From positions 1 through 35,407 of the forward strand of contig WACF01000004.1 of assembly GCA_026192395.1 (NCBI GenBank): a DNA stretch of 35,407 bases, written 5' to 3'. Source of the stretch: Proteobacteria bacterium 005FR1. Lineage in GTDB: Bacteria; Pseudomonadota; Gammaproteobacteria; Pseudomonadales; Cellvibrionaceae. Position numbers and translations under genes: made by a program. Below the pieces are notes generated by a model. It did not search any database and was not told the origin of the DNA. It saw only the letters and a list, made by a program, of their open reading frames with translations. Below, in pieces: positions 7,979-15,948 of this stretch (the stretch's first letter is position 1; each line of letters begins with the position of its first letter).

Positions 7979-8551
7979 TTATTCCGCTGGTTCGATGTAG
8001 AACAATGGCTGGTTGTGCTCGACGAGCTCGCCGTCTTCCACGCAGATTTTGCAGATCTTCCCTTTGACTTCAGCGGTTACCGGCGTGAAGAGCTTCATCA
8101 CTTCGATGAGGCAAATCTCGGTACCCGGTTCGATTTCGTCGCCCAATTGAACGTATGGAGCTGCGCCCGGCTTCGGCGAACGATAGAAGATTCCCAGGTT
8201 AGGAGCGCAGACGGCCACGGCGTTTTCAGGCGCGGGCGAGCTGTCTTTACTTGCTCCCGGTGAGGAGCTTTCCTCGTGTCCTGGTGCTTGCGCCGACCGG
8301 GCCGGAGCTGGAGCAGGAACCGCTGCGTCTGCCGCCGGCGCAGCGGCAATTGGCGCGGCGGCACTTGCGGAACTGTCTTTGCCTCGCATGGAGCCCGGTG
8401 CTGTGGCGCCTGGCCAGGCACCCCAGTCCGCCTGGGGATCTCTGGAGAGAAAAATTCTGAAATCTTCGACTTGCAACGAGAGGTCACGCCACTCGGATTC
8501 GTCAAAAATCTCAATGATGGACTTGATATCCTCAGAAGTTACTTTTGTCAT
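7979..8551 (-). CDS. Biotin carboxyl carrier protein (AccB-like)
   Basis: A 190-residue carrier. The biotinyl domain at the C-terminus contains the target lysine Lys153 in CLIEVMKLF, with the hammerhead-fold partners GDEIEPGTEI and VEDGELVEHNQPLF. The middle (about residues 45-110) is a Pro/Ala/Ser-rich flexible linker, and residues 1-40 form an N-terminal helix region as in AccB. It would shuttle carboxybiotin from the biotin carboxylase to the carboxyltransferase in the cytoplasm. A TTG at 8575 could give eight more residues, but the ATG at 8551 is preferred. The gene lies 20 bp downstream of the PPDK-like gene and 6 bp upstream of the biotin carboxylase, so co-expression of phosphotransferase and carboxylase is expected. 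Confidence 0.93.
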   Translation of the reverse strand: MTKVTSEDIKSIIEIFDESEWRDLSLQVEDFRIFLSRDPQADWGAWPGATAPGSMRGKDSSASAAAPIAAAPAADAAVPAPAPARSAQAPGHEESSSPGASKDSSPAPENAVAVCAPNLGIFYRSPKPGAAPYVQLGDEIEPGTEICLIEVMKLFTPVTAEVKGKICKICVEDGELVEHNQPLFYIEPAE

Positions 8552-8571
8552 GGGAGCATCTTCTCGCTGAT

Positions 8572-10335
8572 TCAATGAGACTTCGGTTGGTTCAGGACGT
8601 GAATGGCAGCCAGCAACGGTGGTAGTGTAGGATTCGCCACGATATATCGCAGGCCCGCGGCCATGGCGGCGGCAACACCTTCATCGCTGGCGATCGCGCC
8701 GCCGCGAGCGCCGGTCACACCCTCGATCAATCGAGGCAGGTTTTCCGGATCGGCGGCATCGTCGAGACCATCCAAGTCCAGGGTATCCTCCGGAGCATCC
8801 TCAGGCCGGTACACAGCCAGTGGGCTATGTTCACGCGCCCACTCCAGCAGGGTGTCCAGCAACCCGTCTTCTGTTTCACATGGCTGAACTACCTCGAGAG
8901 CTCCCGCGTAGACGTTGCCGTGCTCGCCATCCACCGTGACCACCCGCCCGGCAAGCGAAGTAACAGTCCCGCTGCCGCACCCGACCACTGAGGGCAGGCC
9001 CAATGCTCGACCGACAACAGCCGCGTGTGAGGTGGAACCGCCTTGCTCGGTGATAACCGCACGTGCAACCAGCATACCGTGTACATCGTCAGGGCTGGTT
9101 GTAGGTGTTGCGAGGACTACATCTTGCCCGCTCTGCGCCAGACTTTCCGCCTCATCAGCGCTCGTCACAACCAGGCCCGTACCGATGCCGTGTGATACGC
9201 CAAGCCCAGATGCCAGCAGTTCCGCGTTGTCAGCAGCACCATCTTTGAGGCGCGGGCTAAGCATGCTCCGAACCTGGCAGGAGTTGACTCGCTGCAGGGC
9301 TTCTTCGACCGTGATTTCGCCCTCGCGGCACATGTCCACAGCAGTGCGTACAGCGGCAATCGGTGACCGCTTAGCAGTGCGCGACTGCAACAAATAGAGT
9401 GTCCCGTTTTGAACGGTGAATTCGATGTCCTGAACTTCGCGGTTGGCCACCTCGAGCTTATGCGCCGCCTCGATGAGAAGTCCGTAGGCCTCCGGTGCGG
9501 AGTCCCGCATATCATCCAGCGTGCAGGGCGTGAATTTGCCCGAAACCACGTCCTCACCCTGAGCGCGGCACAGGTATTCTCCATAAGATTGCGGCTCACC
9601 CGTCAATGGGTTTCGGCTGAATAGCACACCGGTACCACTGTTTTCATCCAGATTGCCGAAGATCATCGCCTGAACCACGACGGCGGTGCCGAGATCATCC
9701 GAAATGTCGTGATGTTTGCGATAACGCTTTGCGCGACGCGAGTCCCATGAGCGAAAGACTGCTTCTACGGTGTGTTTGAGCTGCTCCAGAGGATCGCTCG
9801 GAATCCGGCGGTCGGCCGCGGCTTCAATCCGGCTGCGCCAGCCCTGCAGGTCCCCGTCGGCGCCGACTTCCGGAACCGGAACCTTCAGCACAATCTCGCC
9901 ATAAAGCTCGTAGAAACGGCGATAAGTGTCGCGGGCGAATTCGTCATCGCCCGACTCAGCCGCCAGGGCGAGTGCCGTTTCATCGTTGATGCCCAGGTTG
10001 AGAATGGTATCCATCATGCCCGGCATCGAAATCGGAGCTCCGGAACGCACGGAAACCAACAGCGGCTTGTCGCCACTTCCGTACCTTCGGCCTGTTTGTC
10101 TTTCCAGCCACGCCATGCCGGCTTGCAATTCCGCTTCCAGATCATCGGGCATGGTTCCGGTTTCGCGGAACTGCGCACAGGCGTTTGTCGTGATGACGAA
10201 AGCCGGAGGAACCGGGAGGTCAAGTGAGCGCATGTGCGCAATTGACCAAGCCTTGCCTCCAATCAGATTGCGGTCGGGAACCTCAGACCCGTCGAGAGAT
10301 AAAATCCACTTACCATGAAGCTTTTCGCCTTGCAT
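8572..10335 (-). CDS. PPDK-like phosphotransferase lacking the PEP/pyruvate domain
   Basis: A 587-residue protein matching the ATP-grasp and phosphohistidine parts of pyruvate phosphate dikinase. Residues 25-50 read IGGKAW and PVPPAFVITT, and residues 92-115 hold LVSVRSGAPISMPGMMDTIL. The nucleotide domain continues with SGTGVLFSRNPLTGE, AQGEDVVSG and QDIEFTVQNG...LLQSRT. The swivelling domain carries EQGGSTSHAAVVGR with the phospho-acceptor His437. The normal C-terminal TIM barrel of about 350 residues is absent; instead there are about 100 acidic residues of no known fold. It should autophosphorylate from ATP, but the phosphate must go to an acceptor bound by another protein. The neighbouring 248-residue His-domain protein and the 517-residue protein are the natural partners, giving a division of labour like phenylphosphate synthase. 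Start ATG follows GAGAGGAGTAGCTCT. Confidence 0.88.
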   Translation of the reverse strand: MQGEKLHGKWILSLDGSEVPDRNLIGGKAWSIAHMRSLDLPVPPAFVITTNACAQFRETGTMPDDLEAELQAGMAWLERQTGRRYGSGDKPLLVSVRSGAPISMPGMMDTILNLGINDETALALAAESGDDEFARDTYRRFYELYGEIVLKVPVPEVGADGDLQGWRSRIEAAADRRIPSDPLEQLKHTVEAVFRSWDSRRAKRYRKHHDISDDLGTAVVVQAMIFGNLDENSGTGVLFSRNPLTGEPQSYGEYLCRAQGEDVVSGKFTPCTLDDMRDSAPEAYGLLIEAAHKLEVANREVQDIEFTVQNGTLYLLQSRTAKRSPIAAVRTAVDMCREGEITVEEALQRVNSCQVRSMLSPRLKDGAADNAELLASGLGVSHGIGTGLVVTSADEAESLAQSGQDVVLATPTTSPDDVHGMLVARAVITEQGGSTSHAAVVGRALGLPSVVGCGSGTVTSLAGRVVTVDGEHGNVYAGALEVVQPCETEDGLLDTLLEWAREHSPLAVYRPEDAPEDTLDLDGLDDAADPENLPRLIEGVTGARGGAIASDEGVAAAMAAGLRYIVANPTLPPLLAAIHVLNQPKSH

Positions 10336-10339
10336 AGAG

Positions 10340-10942
10340 CTACTCCTCTCGGTTCCGGCCTACGATGCGCAGCAGGTCTTCATGGAGTTCGAACCACACA
10401 GTGTGGTAACTCTCGATGCTGGCGTCGCTTACCCACTTGATATCGCCGTCTTCGGCTTTTTCCAGCGCCGCGAGAAGCTTCTCCTTATAGATTTTCAAAC
10501 GAGGCTCTTTCGCCGAGAGCCGATCGAGAACGGTTTCCACCCGTTCGTGCAGGTCGCCCAAGCGGTCAATCACCTTTGAATCGTATCCACTATCGGAATG
10601 GTCATTGGGCACTGTTTGACCGCCTAGCTTCATGGTCTGCCAATCGGTGATTACCTGCTTGAGGTCGGTGTTCACTTTCTCGAATTCTTCATAAGCGGCC
10701 ATAAAGCCAGGGTCGTCCCGGTGACTGGCATAGGCTTTCGCATAGGAGGACTTCAGAGTTATCTGACCAATGGGCGTCAGCATGAACTTGCCGTTCACTT
10801 CGTTAACTCGACCGGTAGTTACAGCTTGATCGAGGTGATCTTTCACTGTTTCTACGGCGAGTCCTACTACCGAGGAAATGTCTTCTACAGTGCCATACTT
10901 CTTCACCGCGATCCCGTGCATCACCAGGTGCATGTCACGCAT
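10340..10942 (-). CDS. Winged-helix-like small protein linked to the PPDK-like gene
   Basis: A 200-residue protein with no family I can name. Residues 1-65 look like a winged helix (MHLVMHGIAVKKYGTVEDIS, then AVETVKDHLDQAVTTGRVNE and a short wing KFMLTPIGQ). The rest is highly charged and helical, with a likely coiled-coil stretch (ERVETVLDRLSAKEPRLKIY). The start is set at the ATG at 10942, preceded by AAGGAGGTCAGA; the frame extends to 11098 but that part is inside the ligase gene. It overlaps the end of the ligase gene by 8 bp and ends 4 bp before the PPDK-like gene, so translation is coupled. It may be a helper or regulatory subunit of the phosphotransferase rather than a classic transcription factor. 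Function not established. Confidence 0.75.
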   Translation of the reverse strand: MRDMHLVMHGIAVKKYGTVEDISSVVGLAVETVKDHLDQAVTTGRVNEVNGKFMLTPIGQITLKSSYAKAYASHRDDPGFMAAYEEFEKVNTDLKQVITDWQTMKLGGQTVPNDHSDSGYDSKVIDRLGDLHERVETVLDRLSAKEPRLKIYKEKLLAALEKAEDGDIKWVSDASIESYHTVWFELHEDLLRIVGRNREE

Positions 10943-12428
10943 TCTGACCTCCTTCGGCAGTATTCTTATCTTTCTCTCGTTGTATGATTCGATCACGAAC
11001 TTTTCGGCGAAGAATTTTGTTTGCCGCACTTTTTGGCAGCTCTGGCCAAACTTCGACGCTTTTGGGTCGCTTGTAACTGGCGAGATGCTCTTTCGCATAG
11101 GTCAATACATCTTCACTCCTGAGTCCCGATCGACCGGCCACGACGGCGTGTACGCGATCACCCCATTTTTCGTCGGGCAAGCCGATTACCGCCGCTTCCA
11201 CCACGCCATCGCAGGCCATCAAAGTATCTTCGACTTCGCGGGGGTAAACGTTGAAACCGCCAGAAATGAGCATGTCATTTTTGCGATCGAGTAAATAAAA
11301 GAAGCCGTCTTCGTCCATGGTTCCGATATCGCCAGTGTGCAACCAGCCATTTCGCAAGGCTTTCTCCGTCGCCTCGGGGCGGTTCCAGTAACCCGCCATT
11401 ATTTGGGGGCCGCGGGTTACGATTTCACCGACCTCACCCGGCGGAAGAGCTCGATCGTCGTCGTCAAAAACGGCGACGTCGGCTATGGCGTAAGGTCGGC
11501 CGCAGGAGCCGACGCGATCATGATCTTCAGGTTTCAGGCAAGTGATCACCATCGGGCTCTCGGCCTGACCATAGGTCTGCGCAAAGATGCGGCCGAACCG
11601 TGCCTCGGCCCGCTCAAGCAAACGCGGCGAAATCGGCGAGGCACCGTACGCAATCCGCCGCAATTTGAGATCCGCTTTCTCGATACCTGGTACTTCCATG
11701 ATCATGGCAAGCATGGTGGGGACGAGGAAGGTGAGGCTGGCCTGGGTTGTCACCGCCAAATCGACGAACTGCTCCGCGTCGAACTTCGACATGATCAATG
11801 ACTGGGCACCCCGGATTATCGCCGGCAAGAAGAACGCACCGGACGCGTGGGCGATGGGGGCCGCATGCAGAAATATGTCACCTTCACGGATGTCCGGCAT
11901 GAGATCGCTGAGGAAAGCCGAAATCTCCGACAGTTCACCACGGGTAGTCAGGATCACGCCCTTGGGTCTGCCGGTCGTTCCGCCCGTGAATCCGAGACGG
12001 TAGGGTGCGTCAAGATCCCGGTCCACGGCACAGGGAGCACTATCACCTTCGACAATCAACTGCTGCAAACGGCTGCGGTCAATCTGAATCTCGCAGTCCA
12101 AGTCGAGGTCGCTATTATGAATGACGGCGCGACTTCCGCTTTCGCTCAATTTGTAACGATGATCTTCGATGGTTTCGCGGGTGTTGAGCCCGACTCGCAC
12201 GAGTCCTGCTTTGGCGAGCGCATAATATCCCACCAAGCAGTCGATACTATTAGGGAGCATCACTCCCACGCGATCGCCGGGCTTAAGGCCCAGGTTAACT
12301 AGAGCATTGCCCAGGCGATTGGTGGCGGCATCGAACTCACGGAAGGTGATCGTGCGATCACCTTCCCGGAGACACGGCGCATCGCCATAATGGCGGGCTG
12401 CACGACTGATAATACTGCCGATCTGCAT
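10935..12428 (-). CDS. AMP-forming acyl-CoA synthetase (CoA ligase)
   Basis: A 497-residue member of the adenylate-forming superfamily, which joins a carboxylic acid to CoA through an acyl-AMP. The phosphate-binding loop GFTGGTTGRPKGV lies near residue 150. The other landmarks are QTYGQAES, GWLHTGDIG, DMLISGGFNVYPREVE and the C-terminal PKSAANKILRR, whose Lys is the adenylation lysine. Length is normal. The start follows GGGAGGAATAAGCT and lies 3 bp past the end of the 517-residue gene. In the proposed pathway it would activate the keto acid made by carboxylation, before thiolysis. Specificity (short chain, aryl or isoprenoid) cannot be read from the sequence. Confidence 0.93.
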   Translation of the reverse strand: MQIGSIISRAARHYGDAPCLREGDRTITFREFDAATNRLGNALVNLGLKPGDRVGVMLPNSIDCLVGYYALAKAGLVRVGLNTRETIEDHRYKLSESGSRAVIHNSDLDLDCEIQIDRSRLQQLIVEGDSAPCAVDRDLDAPYRLGFTGGTTGRPKGVILTTRGELSEISAFLSDLMPDIREGDIFLHAAPIAHASGAFFLPAIIRGAQSLIMSKFDAEQFVDLAVTTQASLTFLVPTMLAMIMEVPGIEKADLKLRRIAYGASPISPRLLERAEARFGRIFAQTYGQAESPMVITCLKPEDHDRVGSCGRPYAIADVAVFDDDDRALPPGEVGEIVTRGPQIMAGYWNRPEATEKALRNGWLHTGDIGTMDEDGFFYLLDRKNDMLISGGFNVYPREVEDTLMACDGVVEAAVIGLPDEKWGDRVHAVVAGRSGLRSEDVLTYAKEHLASYKRPKSVEVWPELPKSAANKILRRKVRDRIIQREKDKNTAEGGQNA

Positions 12429-12431
12429 AGC

Positions 12432-13985
12432 TTATTCCTCCCTCGCTGCGCGGAGGGCAGTAATATCGGCTCGCCGTAAACTTGCGCCCTTGCCGGCCAG
12501 CGTCCGGGAGTTCTTCTGATAAAGCTTGTAATACTCATCACATTGCTCAGTATCGTATTTGTACTTGACTGAGGTTTCGCAGAAGTAGCGGTAGCCATCG
12601 CGCAGCAGATCCTGGTTCTTCGCTTGAACGCGCCGGTTGTACTCGTCGATGGTCAAAACGCCCTCGGTTGTACGATAACGGTCTTTTTTCTCATCCAGAT
12701 AGGTGATGCCTGGCTGCACACCGCCGACGGTCGGCGCATAGTCGCCGTCCACGAGGATGGAGTAGGGGATAGGTGTGTAAATCCGCTGGGGAAGATTGGA
12801 ATGCGGCATCATCAGGTAATCGCTGAACTGATGACTGGGGCCACTACCGACGCAGATCTCACCGAGCATGTCCCGGCCGTATTCGTCATTGAGCAAAGGG
12901 CGAAATCGCTCGGCACGCTCATCGATTTTGATCCAGTCGTCAGGATCGTAGCAGCCTGCAATGTGGGCGAGATCTTTGATAATCGCGTAGTAGGTGAGTG
13001 CGCCCGCATCCATCATTTGATCGCGCGACCAACCAGCGATTTTTTGCCACAGTTTGGCCATGGCATCTTTTACTTTTTCGTTGAGACCCAGGAAGGTCTG
13101 AGTAAGCTCTTCGCGGCTCCCCATTCCGACCGGAATGTAGCCATCCGACAATGGGTCAGACGTATAAAGGCCGACACCGATAATGTGCTCGCCCTTGAAT
13201 TCCGGATCCGACTCGAAGCTGCCCCAGTCATCGATGAGATTAAAGTCCACCCCCTTGGTTGCCATTGGCACAGTGAGGCTGCAGTAGGGCATGTCTTCGG
13301 CCACCCCGTCGAGCCAGGGAAAATCATATTCCGACAAGTCGAGAAAATCGCGGACGATCATCTGGCGACCGTTGCCAAGATTGTAAGGGCCGTGGTTGTG
13401 CAGGCTAATACGACATTCACAAGCAATCAGGAATGCGTACTGGGACGCAGAGGCGATGAATGCCTGCGCCGCTTCGTGCAGCTCATCGCCTTGTTTGCAG
13501 TCGTACATGTCGGCATGGAAAACCTGCAGCTGCGCTTCCGGGTGGATCTGCGACCGGTGGTCAGCCTCGACCGCAGTTTTGTGCCCCGAATTGCGACGCC
13601 AGGACAGCTCAAAGCGCTTCCAGAAATCGCAGATGTAGGCGACGTCTTCGGCAGCATCCTCAGGGCGAATGATTCCCATGTTGATCATCCACTCCCGACC
13701 GAGCAAGTAGAAGCAGGGCAGACCCCACATGGCGAGGCCATTGGCCTTGGTCGCGATTTGCCGAGCTCGGTCACCCAAGTGCTCAGCGGGCATATGGCGT
13801 TCGATCTTTTTCAGCAGCGCCGGATAGCGATAAAAAGCGTTGAGGTAAGAAAGCAGCATGTAGGCCGGTACCGGAAACAACTTCGATTCCTGAACCGTGC
13901 GCGTCACACAGAGCCAGTAGGTTTCATCACCATTGGTCTGTAGCAGGTTGTTGGTCTCCAGCAATTGCGCGTAGTCAAGCTTCAT
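12432..13985 (-). CDS. Unrecognised 517-residue protein of the phosphotransferase gene set
   Basis: No domain recognised. The protein is mostly hydrophilic, with many aromatic residues and no signal peptide or membrane segment, so it is probably a soluble cytoplasmic protein. It has several conserved-looking polar patches: WGLPCFYLLGREW, HNHGPYNLGNGRQM, VGSGPSHQFSDYLMMPHSN and GVQPGITYLDEKKDRYRTTE. It lies between the 248-residue phosphohistidine-domain gene (45 bp upstream) and the CoA ligase (3 bp downstream). Its place suggests that it binds the substrate that receives phosphate, as the substrate-binding part of phenylphosphate synthase does, but I cannot align it to that protein from memory. 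Start ATG is preceded by AAGGATAAGAACC. Sure that it is a real gene; function unknown. Confidence 0.85.
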   Translation of the reverse strand: MKLDYAQLLETNNLLQTNGDETYWLCVTRTVQESKLFPVPAYMLLSYLNAFYRYPALLKKIERHMPAEHLGDRARQIATKANGLAMWGLPCFYLLGREWMINMGIIRPEDAAEDVAYICDFWKRFELSWRRNSGHKTAVEADHRSQIHPEAQLQVFHADMYDCKQGDELHEAAQAFIASASQYAFLIACECRISLHNHGPYNLGNGRQMIVRDFLDLSEYDFPWLDGVAEDMPYCSLTVPMATKGVDFNLIDDWGSFESDPEFKGEHIIGVGLYTSDPLSDGYIPVGMGSREELTQTFLGLNEKVKDAMAKLWQKIAGWSRDQMMDAGALTYYAIIKDLAHIAGCYDPDDWIKIDERAERFRPLLNDEYGRDMLGEICVGSGPSHQFSDYLMMPHSNLPQRIYTPIPYSILVDGDYAPTVGGVQPGITYLDEKKDRYRTTEGVLTIDEYNRRVQAKNQDLLRDGYRYFCETSVKYKYDTEQCDEYYKLYQKNSRTLAGKGASLRRADITALRAAREE

Positions 13986-14030
13986 GGTTCTTATCCTTTA
14001 TCTGGTCTTATTGGGAGGATGGCTGACCGA

Positions 14031-14777
14031 TCACTTTGTTATACGCCACACGTTGGCGGTTACCTCGCGGTCGCTTTGGTAGTCTTCAGCGGTTTTGGCC
14101 CGAGCGCTCGACTCGAACATAACCGTGTCCCCCTCCTTGATCCCGTCCACCTTTGCATTCATGAGACAGGGGATGCCGTATTCACGGGTCAGAATGCCGA
14201 GGTGAGAACGCACAGTGCCGCCCGCACAGATCACGCCTTTGAATTGTTCCAGGATCGGAGCGGTCAGCGTGCCGCCGGAATCGTCGATGACTGCAATGGT
14301 GTTTTCAGGCACGCCGTCGGTGAGCCAGCGCAGGACACGATCCGTGGAGCGCACGTAACGCGCGATACCGGTGGTGTTCTCGGAATAGCGAACTACGTTG
14401 TCGCCAACGCCGCGCAACTCGCGGCCCTCTGCGTCGGGCTCGGCAGTTGGGGCTTCCGGGTGATGGAAACTGAAGCTCGCCAAATCTTCATCGGAAGTGC
14501 CGTCCGCGGCCTTATAGGCTTCGGGGCGTTCTTTCTGAGAGATGGCAGCGGACCAGTCGAAGCGGTGACCTGCATCCAGAAGCGCTTGCTGTACCTGGTC
14601 GAAGTCTTCTTTGGTAATCGCTTCGTTGGCTTTGCCGAAGACGAAATCTTTCCAGTCTTGCCCTGATTCGTCAAAACGTTGACGGATGATGTCGTGAAGA
14701 ACGCCGTGAAATGCGGCTATAACGCCTGACTGGGATTCTGTACCGTACTTATCACTGTCGAGAAACAGTTTGGCCAT
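14031..14777 (-). CDS. Small PEP-utilising-enzyme mobile (phosphohistidine) domain protein
   Basis: A 248-residue protein. Its C-terminal half (about residues 155-230) matches the swivelling phosphohistidine domain of PEP synthase and PPDK: VIDDSGGTLTAPI, CAGGTVRSHLGILTREYGIP with the predicted phospho-acceptor His192, and EGDTVMFE. The first half (to about residue 150) is helical and charged and not recognised. It has no ATP-grasp domain, so it must be phosphorylated by another protein, most simply the PPDK-like protein at 8572-10335. Free His-domain subunits combined with a separate ATP-grasp subunit occur in phenylphosphate synthase. It is the first gene of the long minus-strand set; the ATG follows AACGGAGGATAGT, and the operator-covered promoter lies about 125 bp upstream. 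Confidence 0.82.
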   Translation of the reverse strand: MAKLFLDSDKYGTESQSGVIAAFHGVLHDIIRQRFDESGQDWKDFVFGKANEAITKEDFDQVQQALLDAGHRFDWSAAISQKERPEAYKAADGTSDEDLASFSFHHPEAPTAEPDAEGRELRGVGDNVVRYSENTTGIARYVRSTDRVLRWLTDGVPENTIAVIDDSGGTLTAPILEQFKGVICAGGTVRSHLGILTREYGIPCLMNAKVDGIKEGDTVMFESSARAKTAEDYQSDREVTANVWRITK

Positions 14778-14896
14778 ACTATCCTCCGTTTTTGTTTAGT
14801 TATTATGGGTGCCCGGACACACTGTTTTTATTATTCTGAGCCACCCTTTTTCGCATGCGCCGACGCAGTCTACTCCCGGGATCTCGGTTGTACAAG

Positions 14897-14933
14897 ATTG
14901 TAGTACAATAAATTGAGCCAGGCAATTGCACAA
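14897..14933 (-). promoter_or_regulatory. Predicted promoter of the minus-strand gene set with operator C
   Basis: On the minus strand TTGTGC (14933-14928) and TATTGT (14910-14905) are 17 bp apart. The perfect inverted repeat ATTGTAGTACAAT at 14897-14909 covers the -10 and the expected start site, a position typical for repression. A further TTGTACAA palindrome lies at 14888-14895. Confidence 0.55.
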
Positions 14934-14999
14934 GTGTTCCTTTGTTCCGCAATCAAAACAACGCACCCGGTCGCTAAAGCCCACTTGCCCACCGCCTGA

Positions 15000-15031
15000 A
15001 TTGTTGTACAATAAAATTGTCCGACAATAAT
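15000..15031 (+). promoter_or_regulatory. Predicted surE promoter with operators D and E
   Basis: TTGTAC (15004-15009) and AATAAT (15026-15031) are 16 bp apart and would start transcription near 15038. Operator D, ATTGTTGTACAAT (15000-15012, one mismatch), covers the -35. Operator E, ATTGTCCGACAAT (15016-15028), covers the spacer and part of the -10 and is identical to operator A at 2012-2024. Confidence 0.55.
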
Positions 15032-15062
15032 GGCAAGCAAGCCCTGACAGAGGAATAATAAA

Positions 15063-15881
15063 ATGGGGGATTCAGCAAAACACCGGATACTGCTAGTCAA
15101 CGATGACGGCATTGACGCGCCTGGAATGCAGATACTCGAGCGGCTGGCCCGCGAGCTCAGCGACGATGTCTGGGTGGTCGCGCCCGATGAAAACCGTTCG
15201 GGAGCCTCGCATTCAATCTCTTTCAAGTCTTACATGAGGGTCAAGGAAGTAGGGCACCAGCGCTACGCCGTTTCCGGCACGCCCATCGAATGCGCGCTGC
15301 TCGCAATCCATGAACTGATCACCGACCGGAAGCCCACCCTGTGCCTCTCGGGCATCAACCGAGGGCCGAACCTCGCAGAAGATTCATCCTATTCCGGCAC
15401 GATCGCTGGCGCACGAGAAGCCGCTCAGCTCGGTATTCCCGCCATTGCTTTGAGCCAGGTTTTCGCCCATGGCGAGAATCGCTTTACGGTCGGCCAGGAA
15501 AAAAAGATCCACTGGGAGACTTCCGAACGCTGGGGTTTGCCGGTGCTCAAGCGCTTGCTGGACATTGAATGGCAGCCTAACGCCTTCCTGAATGTCAACT
15601 TTCCCGGTGTGCCGCCGGAGCAGGTACGCGGAATGAAGCTCACCACTCACGGACAGCGTCCGCCCGGTTGCTACGTTCCCGAAGCGCGCGTCGATGAGGA
15701 AGGGGAATCCTGCTATCAGGTGCTGCTTGCCTATCGCGACGGGGATAAACATCCCGAATCGGACCTTCAGGCTATTCACGACAACTATGTCTCAGTCACG
15801 CCGATGCAGCTCGATTTGACACATCACCCGTTTCGCGAAGCGCTGCTCGAGAGTTTTCTCGGAAATACTTTCAGTCGATAG
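15063..15881 (+). CDS. surE-like: SurE-like 5'/3'-nucleotidase or phosphatase
   Basis: A 272-residue member of the SurE phosphatase family, metal-dependent enzymes that remove phosphate from nucleotides and other small phosphates. The metal-binding Asp14-Asp15 are in LLVNDDGIDAPGM; the other ligands are in ENRSGASHS and SGINRGPNLAEDSSYSGT. The family segment ending AREAAQLGIPAIALS is intact. It is slightly longer than typical SurE (about 250), with an extended C-terminal part. It is not in the usual surE-pcm-nlpD-rpoS context. Instead it is the first gene of the plus-strand envelope set, divergent from the phosphotransferase genes and under the same operators. It may dephosphorylate a pathway intermediate rather than serve nucleotide metabolism; this is inference. 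Start ATG after CAGAGGAATAATAAA. Confidence 0.87.
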   Translation: MGDSAKHRILLVNDDGIDAPGMQILERLARELSDDVWVVAPDENRSGASHSISFKSYMRVKEVGHQRYAVSGTPIECALLAIHELITDRKPTLCLSGINRGPNLAEDSSYSGTIAGAREAAQLGIPAIALSQVFAHGENRFTVGQEKKIHWETSERWGLPVLKRLLDIEWQPNAFLNVNFPGVPPEQVRGMKLTTHGQRPPGCYVPEARVDEEGESCYQVLLAYRDGDKHPESDLQAIHDNYVSVTPMQLDLTHHPFREALLESFLGNTFSR

Positions 15882-15904
15882 ATAAAAACAAATCATTTTT
15901 GCCG

Positions 15905-15925
15905 CGAGCCCCGGGGCTCGGTTTT
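15905..15925 (+). terminator. Possible weak terminator between surE and the transporter gene
   Basis: CGAGCCCC (15905-15912) is followed directly by GGGGCTCG (15913-15920), a perfect 16-bp palindrome, then GTTTT. With a four-base loop the stem is 6 bp. It may attenuate transcription into the transporter gene. Confidence 0.45.
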
Positions 15926-15948
15926 GTCGAAGTGTATCGAGGTATTTT

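Noticed and set aside
6605-8551. Housekeeping acetyl-CoA carboxylase accBC.
   Set aside because: The genes are fused into the set with a pyruvate-carboxylase-type CT and the order BCCP-BC-CT. No accA or accD is present.
8572-10335. Full pyruvate phosphate dikinase.
   Set aside because: The PEP/pyruvate-binding TIM barrel is absent, so gluconeogenic PPDK activity on one chain is not possible.
12624-13943. A 439-codon plus-strand frame opposite the unrecognised 517-residue protein.
   Set aside because: The minus-strand frame has a ribosome binding site, tight spacing with both neighbours and a more protein-like composition; the plus frame would be isolated.
14797-15011. Cys-rich 71-residue minus-strand frame in the divergent promoter region (CFDCGTKEHLCNC).
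   Set aside because: It needs a TTG start without ribosome binding site and would run across the predicted promoter and operator C. The Cys pattern is probably chance, though a small metal-binding protein cannot be fully excluded.
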